From: Stenocarpella maydis | Lineage: Eukaryota; Ascomycota; Sordariomycetes; Diaporthales; Diaporthaceae | Direction: 5' to 3' | NCBI GenBank assembly: GCA_002270565.1 | Contig: NQMI01000049.1 | Span: forward strand, 227,182-291,181 | DNA length: 64,000 nt | Shown here: positions 56,925 through 64,000 of the stretch, one piece after another | Layout: every line of letters starts with the position of its first letter | How positions within the stretch are numbered: the stretch's first letter is position 1 | The notes under the pieces: generated by a model | Seen by the model: only the letters and a program-made list of their open reading frames with translations | Told to the model about the DNA's origin: nothing | Databases searched by the model: none | Made by a program: the position numbers and the translations under genes

Positions 56925-59177
56925 GTGGAGATGGTGATTGTGATGACAATAACGGAAAGATGACAGAGGTGATGTCGGCGAATTCCAATAGAGCTGCTGC
57001 TTTCAGACACGCCATAGACGCCATAGACGCTGTGCGCTCACGTTGTGTGTCTGGCTGCCCGACAAGCGTCGGAAATGGTAAAAGGTGAGAGTGGCAATAC
57101 TGTACACTACGGGGTACTTAGCCAGGTCTAGGGGTAGACAGGCAGGCTCTCTGTGCCACACACAGACACACACTCACCCGCACAGGCCGCTGCACCTGCC
57201 CTGGGCCGCCGTCAGCCGGCGCGGCAAGTATAATGAAACACGTGGTAGGGGCAAACTCGCTGCTGTGCAGTAGCGGTGCTTTTAAGCCTCCTAGTGCGCT
57301 GATCCCCTGCGCCTGCATCCCCTCGGGCTTTGAAAGGCTGCCACTGCAACGCAGCTGGTGCTGTGCTGGGGTTGGGGGCTGGGCCGGTGGAACAGACCAA
57401 GCAGCCAAGCGACACCACGCGGCTGCGCAGTACGGAAGTACAGAAGTACAGTAAGCTGAGTGCAGACTGACAACACTAGTCAATACCAGACCACCAGATC
57501 TCAAGTGCAAGCAGGCTGAGACAGGGGAAAAAAGGGCCTGGACGAGCGAGGCGCGTGTGCCGTGGCGGCTGCCACTGCCGTTGCCGTTGCCATTATACGA
57601 GCATGTGTCCCACCTGCGGTCTCCTGCCCTCTCTCATGCCTTGTCGTTGTCGTCTTCGTCTTGTTCTTCTTGTTCTTCCCTCGCCTTGTTGCCCTCGTGC
57701 ATCTCGCCTGCTGCTATCCTGGTTACCGGTCTGTGGCTATGGCTGATGCTTGCTTGGTGCTGAGACGCATGCCGGTGCTGCGGCTAGCACGCTGCTACTT
57801 ACGACGAGCTCCCGAGGTTGGCCCCTGGGCAAAACCTCGGGTCGGAGATGGGCAATAGGTTCAGGCCCCACGCTTCGGGGCAAAAGAAAAACCTTGAACA
57901 CAATGGAGGGGTGCATCGTGGCTCCTGGGGGTCCAGACCTGGGTACACCTCCCATGACGGGGTGCGAAACAGCGAATCACCTATCACCTGGGGGGCAGGC
58001 ATGACGGCAGGCGGCAGGTAGCAGGTGGCAGACCCGGTCGGGTCTCTCTGGTGGAGTGGAGGGGGGATGGAATGGTGTGGACATCTGGAATGGTGGGTGT
58101 GGGTGTGTGGAGTAGCTGCTCCACCCCAAGTGCGGCGGGAGCAACCTCAGCATGCGAGAAGGCCTCGTGGCATTTTGCTCGACACTAAAACTCCATCTCC
58201 ATGCACCGTCCCCATAACAGGAGTGAGCAGAGAGCACCTGGCGTGACGGGGCCTCGAAGGCGCGGAGGAGGTGCATGCCAGGTAGCGCCCGTTAGCATAT
58301 GGCGCCAGCCCGTATGCATGACTCTTGGTCTCGAGGTAGCCGGTACAATGCTAAATTGAGCACACACACGCACTAGACAGCTGCACATTGCCGCCAACCT
58401 TTTTCCAACTCGTCATGGGGGGGCAGGGATCGCCCAGGGTGTGTGGTTTGATGCCAAGTCCCGCACGATGGATCATCAGAGGTACGTATCTGTGTCACCA
58501 GGTACATACCTAAGTACCTCATGCTGTATGTAGTATATGTATGAAGTAGTATGTTGTGGTGTATATGCGGGTGTGTACCTGGACAGGGCCCAGACATTAA
58601 GTTGCTAGTCGAGGATGACGGTCAGGACATGCTTGCAACCGGTGTACAGAACATCTCCATTCTCCTACAAGAGAGCTGCTGCAGTGCTGCCAGTTCCCTT
58701 CCCCGGCCCCTGCACACCCACCAACCGTCGTACCACTGGCCGCTGACCACTCACCATACACACTCGGCCCCCGCCACCCCCAAATTTGGCCCTTTGAATG
58801 CCACGCTTTTCCCACTTCCTTGTCCACCATGCACTGGGCTGACCCTGCCCTGCCCTGGGCCGACCATGCCCTGGGCCGACCATGCCCTGCCCGCCAGGCC
58901 GCCTGCAACAGCAGCACGCTCTTCTCGGGCTTGCCCACCAACCCACGCAGCACGCTGTTCACTCCCTGCCCTTGCCCCCCTGCCCTTATCCTTGGCCTCG
59001 CCCGAGGCCACAGCCATGCCCTCGAACCCTTGCCCCCATGTCCCCTGCTCCCCCGTGGCCCTTTGGCCCTTTGGCTGTCATTGTGCCTTCCCTTCTGGGA
59101 CTCTCGCCCCGCTTCCCTCACGTCCACTCTCCAGGTTTTCCCACCTACAGCATGTACCTAAACTAGACCTCATGCCA
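56925..59177. other. Gene-free region, part 2
   Basis: No gene supported. A CCCTGGGCCGACCATG tandem pair lies at about 58855-58890. Palindromic GGTACGTAT/AGGTACATACCTAAGTACC words lie near 58480-58520. Open frames up to 242 codons are low-complexity CT-rich sequence in a probable leader/promoter area. Confidence 0.4.
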
Positions 59178-59215
<38 letters not shown>

Positions 59216-59223
59216 TGTCTGCC
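59178..59223. repeat. (CCTG)n microsatellite
   Basis: Eight CCTG units followed by two TCTG units. Confidence 0.95.
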
Positions 59224-59264
59224 CGTTTGTCTCTCATACAGTACTGGTAAGAGAGAAGGGGAGG

Positions 59265-59273
59265 GAGGTAGGT

Positions 59274-59310
<37 letters not shown>

Positions 59311-59311
59311 C
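59265..59311. repeat. (GATA)n-(GA)n compound microsatellite
   Basis: TAGATAGATAGATA followed by about twelve GA units. Confidence 0.95.
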
Positions 59312-60876
59312 TATGCGTGTGTCTGTGTATGACAAGAAGGGACCCGAATGCAGTGTGCCTCGTTGCCCTGTGCACATGCCGTCGTGCGAGTGTGGAGTTC
59401 GAGTGTCAGTCGAAGTATCAGTAGGCTATGTGCTCTCTTGTGGTCCCGTCCTGTCGTGAATTTTTTGGCGGCCAAGTCCAAGTCAAGTCCAAGTCAGGTC
59501 GAATCAGGAAGAGCCTTCCCGCGTGGCCCCAATCTCCCTATTGGCCTTGGACTCCCCCCCCCCTTTCCGGCCCCAATATCCTTTCCTGCACACCATCAAC
59601 GCGAACCTAACTTCAACCCCCGGCTTTTTCTTTCCCTTCGCGATCAAAGGCACCGTCCAAGTCTTGGGTACATAGATTCTTACAATCAGCCTGCAACTTG
59701 TTGACCCTTTCGGCGGCGGCAGCAGCAGCAACAAACTCCATTCCCAAGGTGCTTACTGTGCTTACCTGAACATTCAGGATCCTCCTCCACACGGCCTCTT
59801 CTTCTGATCCTTCTCCTCTTCTTACCACCTCTACTAGTGACTGCTTCGCCCTTGATTTCATCTCTCGCTCCATCCTCCTCCTCCTCCTCCTCCTGCTCCT
59901 CCGACTTGTGGCTCTGACTATACCTGAATCTGTCTCCTCGGTGTACCAAAGCCCTGCCCTAGCCTTGCCTTACCCTGCCCTATCCGTCCAATATACTCCC
60001 TGGTACGCATTCACGGAGCTGGTAACCGCCTTCGGATGTTAGTGTTCGGCACAAGCTGCTGAGGCTCTCGGTCATAACAAGTCTGCTGCTGCTAGACCAG
60101 GTTCCGTGCGAGACCCATCAACCTTTTCGTCGCCCAACTAAAAAAACCCACATCCACAACCACCGCACCCACCACCGCACCCACCACCAGCGCACCCTTG
60201 GCCTCTTCCGCGCCCGTGCGAAATCGATTTGACCCATCTCGAGCTGGTCCTGACCCGTTCCCCGTCCCCCCGTCCCCCCGTCGCCTTGGCCCTGAATCTG
60301 AATCGAATCTGAGAGTCGCGCAGAACAGACGCACCCTAGCAAGTCCCGCCAAACCCACGCCTGGCTTCGATCGCCGTTGCCCCTTCAGTCCATCTCGTCT
60401 CTTTGTCCACCATCAACCTCGTCATTCATTCCAAAGTCGTTCATTTTCCTCCGCTCTATTCTGCTTGGACACGCATACCCAGCTGTACGCACACACCGCA
60501 CTATAGCTATATGGGACTACGCCCCGCCCTGTTCGTGTAATAGCACGCTGGCCCTTGCCGCCCTCATCACGAACGAGAACCCGACTCTCAGACTCCGGCA
60601 ACCCCAGCACACACTCTCGCGAGACTGCTGAGATCAACCCAAATCCCAATCTCAGCCTCTTCGCCCAGGGCCTCATCCCTTCCGCCCCCGCAATACCAGC
60701 CACGTCTTCCTGGCGCCATAAGCAGCCCTTTTTTGTCTTTTTTGTATATCCTCCTCCTTCTCCTCTTGCCTCCTGGCCTGGCCCTGGTCACCCGCCGTCT
60801 TTGTCAAAAGGACCACACCGTGGCAGTCTCGTCGGGATTCAAGCATTCGACTTGAGCCCAAGGAAACAAATGCGCC
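59312..60876 (+). promoter_or_regulatory. Long CT-rich upstream region of the bHLH gene
   Basis: The plus strand from about 59500 to 60876 is strongly CT-rich, with a C12 run at 59553-59564 and a TCCTCC repeat near 59870-59895. Long CT-rich leaders are common before fungal regulator genes. Many short upstream ATGs are present, so translational control by upstream reading frames is possible. Confidence 0.45.
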
Positions 60877-62510
60877 ATGGCTACTACCGAGCAGTCCCGT
60901 CCCGCTTCACAGAAGCTTCCCGCAGGGCTGGCCGGTGTTTTAAATCCCGCAGACGACAATAGGGACTCGGCTTACTACTCGAGCACCGACGCATCAAGCA
61001 AACGTGAGTCGAGCCTGGGCGGTGCTGACAGCAGCTGTGACCATCAATTGAACCGAGAGCTAACCTCTGCCCACGGCGCGCCGGTAGACACCTCGGCCGC
61101 GTCATACCATGCCGTCAATGTCTTCAGCCCCACGAATGGCGGCTTCCACCATTCACAAAACGACAAGACGCCCTCGCCCACCACCGCCAACCTGCTGCCG
61201 CAGCCTCTGATATCCCCAGTGACCAGCAACATGAGCGTCGCGTCAATTGTGTCCCCCACCAGCCCTGCCGGGCCCGATGCGCGCTACCTGGACCGCCACC
61301 TCTCCATCGACTCCGCCCCCAACAGCGCAACCATGGGCGTCGAGACGGGCGAGCCCATGTCCAGGCGCGAGAGCGTCGACAGCCGCATGAACCAGGACTT
61401 TGGGGGCATGAGGCTCGGCGCGTCCCCCTACGCGAGCAACAACCACTCCACGACGTCGATCCAGAACACCCTGCAGCAACAGCGGAACCCCAGAACAGGA
61501 GGCATGGACGGCCTGTCGGTCCACCGCATCTCCAATGGCTACCAGCCCAGCACCGAGCGCAACCCAATTGACGGCAGCATGAAGGTCGTCCGGACTGCCC
61601 CGACCATCACGGGCCCCACCACAGGCACCATCGCGCGCGCGGCCGAGCCGACCAAGGGCCAGGCCTGGGCCTTCCCGGAGGAGGAACTACATCGCATGCC
61701 CTCGGGGGCTCAGTCGCTCATCGACTCGAGGAGGAGCAGCGTGGCCGAGTCGTTTGCCAGCAGCCAGTGGACTGCCGAGTCGAGGTTGCCTCCAGGCCAG
61801 CGGAGGCTGGACGAGGGCCTCACGCCCCCTGATTACCAGCGCATGTCGAGCAACTCGGGCGAGTTCCCCGCGGTCCACCACCACTCGCTACAACACAAAC
61901 AGCTGGGGGAACTGCAGGCCGAGGACGCGGCCGCGCAGGCTGGTGCGCAGCCGTACAGCAGGACCCCGGAGCTGCGGGTCAGCCACAAGCTCGCGGAGAG
62001 GAAGCGGAGGACGGAGATGAAAGAGCTCTTCGAGCAGCTGAGGGACCTGATGCCGCAGGAGCGGGGCTCCAAGGCGTCCAAGTGGGAGATCCTGTCCAAA
62101 GGCGAGTCCGGGATCCCAAGGATGGTGGTGTCTGAGCCGTCGCCGTGACTAACAGTGCTACAGCCATCACCGAGCACCAACGACAGTCTGATACAATCAA
62201 GTACCTACAGCAGCAAAACCATACGATCGTGAGCGATGCCGACATGATGAGGCGCGAGCTCGCCGCAGCCAGGATGGAGAACTCGCAGCTGAGGGGCGAA
62301 CTGAACGCGGTGTCAGCGGGCCAGGCCGCCGGCTCGCACAACTCGGCACCCCCAACCGGCTCGTTTGCTCAGAAAGACGCCCAACGCCCCGAGCTGCCCC
62401 CACTGCGGTCGCTTAGCGGCGACGTGCCAGCAGCTCCCGAGTCCATGGCGGGTGTTTTGTATGAGCAGCCCAGATTCCCCGGCTACCGTGCACCTGATGC
62501 CAGGTATTAG
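60877..62510 (+). CDS. bHLH transcription factor
   Basis: Two exons, 60877-62101 and 62164-62510 (523 aa). The 62-nt intron begins GC, not GT (AAAG|GCGAGT), has a perfect CTAAC branch site and ends CTACAG; it joins WEILSK to AITEHQRQSDTIKYLQQQNH. Residues 1-360 are Ser/Pro/Asn-rich and likely regulatory. The bHLH is near 365-430: SHKLAERKRRTEMKELFEQL (basic region plus helix 1, with the E-R DNA-contact pattern of E-box binders), loop with GSKASKWEIL, and helix 2 crossing the splice site. A leucine-heptad coiled coil (MMRRELAAARMENSQLRGEL) follows. It is a nuclear dimeric regulator; similar fungal proteins exist, but I cannot name an orthologue or targets. Without splicing the frame runs to a premature stop at 62148. 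G9 follows the stop codon directly. Confidence 0.85.
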
Positions 62511-63953
62511 GGGGGGGGGTGCGCCGTTGCGTATGGGGTCGAGCACCTCGGCGCCGGTGACTGTCCGGGAAACCGACACACGAATAATACTTTAGACCTC
62601 GGGCGGCCCATATATGGTGTAAGGTGCGGGACTGCTCAACCTGACGGCGAGTGCTGAACGGCCATGACCCAACTACCGGAGCTGTTGACCGCACAAGTGC
62701 GCTCTTCCAGCTGAGTCGTCTACTTCAATTTTCACAATGGGGGATGATTTCATGGCGTACGAAATAACGACACCTTTCCTGGACAATACCTCGAGCACCT
62801 ACCTGATGGACGAACCCCTGTACGAACGTGGACACGACACGGTGTCTCTGATGACTTGTGGCACATGGCCCTCCGTATGTGGTTATCCGGGAGCTTGCTC
62901 ATCTCTTTGTCACTGCAAGGGTTGTTCCTCTGGGCCAGAGCGTCTCGCAGACACGACCGTTCCAGGATCCTGGATCGCCTCACTCTTCCTCTTTCCCTGC
63001 ACCGACCGACATGCAGGTTTCCTTTGTCTATTCAGAAAGAAGAGAAGAGACGCGACGGGCATGCGGCCAAACGGGCTGTGCCCATACCAAGTTTCCAGAT
63101 CCCAGTGTTCTGTCGCCTATTACGTTTCGGGTGGTGGCAGGGGAGAAAGAGTCAGGTGAGACCTGGGCATATCGGTTGCCATTTTTATTTTGTGTGTGCT
63201 GGGTTTTTTATATGTTTATTGATGGATTGCATATACCCATTGTAACTTCACTTAGGCGTCTGTCCACAATTGGTTGTGGTGGTGTGGGAGCGGTGTGTCT
63301 ATATAAACAAGCGGACGGGCCGTGTGAGTCCTTGGAGTCACGAGGGTCGGCGGAACGTCTAGACACTTCTCCTCGGGACTGCTATTACTTCCTGGTTGGA
63401 CAGGGCAGAAATTTTGGGACCACAACGGTGGTTGTGAGAATATTTGGCGACGGGACTGAAAGGGCCAAAAGTGGGGGGTGGGTTGCGAGAGGGGGGGGCC
63501 AGAGGTGTCGTTTGATCTCTGCATCCAGGTGGATGCTTTTTTTTGGGGGAGGGGTTGACAGCCAACATGAAGCTCCACGGAGCCGTGCTTATTAGATGTA
63601 CTCTGAAGACAACCACGTCTTGTCAGCCTGGCTCTGACAGTCAGCCCTGGTCAAGGGGACAGACAACGCAGAGCCATATAATTCAAATCAAATATATCCA
63701 TATTGTTGGATGGGTCACGTATTGCAATACGAGTGGGGTGTTGTTCTTGTATTTCTCTCTGTCTCGAGTAGTGGGTGCAGTAGGCGTAGCCCGCCAGCTA
63801 TCTCGGGTCTATATAGTGGGTGGTAGTTGCTTAGTAAGCAACTACGCCCTCTGGCTACAGTACGGTGGCTGTAGCGATAGCCCACCAATGTGCTGTTGCA
63901 CACTACTATTGCCACACTGGTAGTCTTTTCTTTTAAAAATCATAGTAAAAAAA
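62511..63953. other. 3' region and right intergenic stretch
   Basis: Starts with a G9 tract at 62511-62519. No gene supported; open frames up to 245 codons overlap in several phases. A perfect 11-bp inverted repeat with one central base lies at 63823-63845 (GTAGTTGCTTA-G-TAAGCAACTAC). A tRNA D-arm-like stretch on the minus strand near 62695-62722 is too degenerate to call. Confidence 0.4.
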
Positions 63954-64000
63954 ATCCCAGGCGTGGGGTTGAACCCACGCTCTCGCTATTATAATAAGAA
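63954..64000 (-). tRNA. Probable tRNA gene, 3' part only (cut by window edge)
   Basis: On the minus strand a T-arm reads CGTGG-GTTCAAC-CCACG with perfect 5-bp pairing. It is followed by CCTGGGA (acceptor 3' strand) and T8 directly after, a Pol III terminator. The 5' half lies beyond 64000. The acceptor predicts a 5' end TCCCAGG. The isotype cannot be decided; an intron may be present. It could also be a tRNA-derived repeat. Confidence 0.5.

Noticed and set aside
58551..59279. 242-codon open frame in CT-rich DNA
   Set aside because: Composed of Pro/Cys/Ser/Leu low-complexity repeats including the CCTG microsatellite; most likely non-coding.
62690..62725. Box A-like ACTCAGCTGG on the minus strand
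   Set aside because: No matching box B or acceptor pairing; at most a tRNA-derived relic.

Overview
The window looks like nuclear DNA of a filamentous ascomycete (Pezizomycotina, most likely a Sordariomycete). The genes are GC-rich. Their introns are short (49-165 nt, GT-AG with CTAAC/CTGAC branch points). Intergenic regions are long and CT-rich. One roughly 10 kb AT-rich block is full of stop-ridden retrotransposon remnants whose stops and lost catalytic residues look like C-to-T / G-to-A changes, as expected from repeat-induced point mutation (RIP). Every protein I recognise is a fungal or eukaryotic family.

Layout. 1-2.9 kb: gene-free, with a 639-bp AT-rich inverted-repeat element (MITE-like, 1748-2386) flanked by a 5-bp duplication. 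2.9-8.2 kb: a JmjC-domain protein (+) converging on cystathionine gamma-lyase (-). 9.8-19.9 kb: AT-rich RIP-type block with a Ty3/Gypsy gag remnant, a minus-strand Ty1/Copia remnant, two inverted Copia-type LTRs with a second Copia RT fragment between them, and a compact LTR element (16988-18502) with 173-bp LTRs and a perfect 5-bp target-site duplication. 20.7-24.6 kb: a Zn2Cys6 transcription factor (+) and the ribosome-assembly factor Rpf2 (-). 28-31 kb: a 928-aa Ser-rich protein of unknown function. 32-37 kb: an APQ12-like membrane protein, GPN3 and S-adenosylmethionine synthetase. 38.8-46.3 kb: a small acidic unknown protein, a PI-PLC X-domain protein, an unknown probable mitochondrial protein and a GFA/CENP-V zinc protein. 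47.3-52.7 kb: an Mpv17/PMP22 membrane protein, ribosomal protein uS19 (RPS15), a complex I accessory subunit and the ER nucleotide-exchange factor Sil1. 52.7-60.9 kb: an 8.2-kb gene-free, microsatellite-rich stretch leading to a bHLH regulator with an apparent GC-AG intron. The right edge cuts a probable tRNA gene.

The genes are mostly unrelated housekeeping functions (sulfur amino-acid/SAM metabolism, ribosome and RNA polymerase assembly, mitochondrial and ER functions). There is no biosynthetic cluster. Cystathionine gamma-lyase and SAM synthetase both belong to sulfur metabolism but are 28 kb apart, so I infer no co-regulation.

The most unusual material is in the mobile DNA: two structurally complete non-autonomous elements with target-site duplications, and an inverted LTR arrangement with a junction suggestive of template switching. 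Single N bases at 11869, 13014 and 15341 lie in or between transposon fragments and probably mark collapsed assembly gaps, so structure across them is uncertain. Gene models are my own splice predictions from the sequence; no database search was possible.
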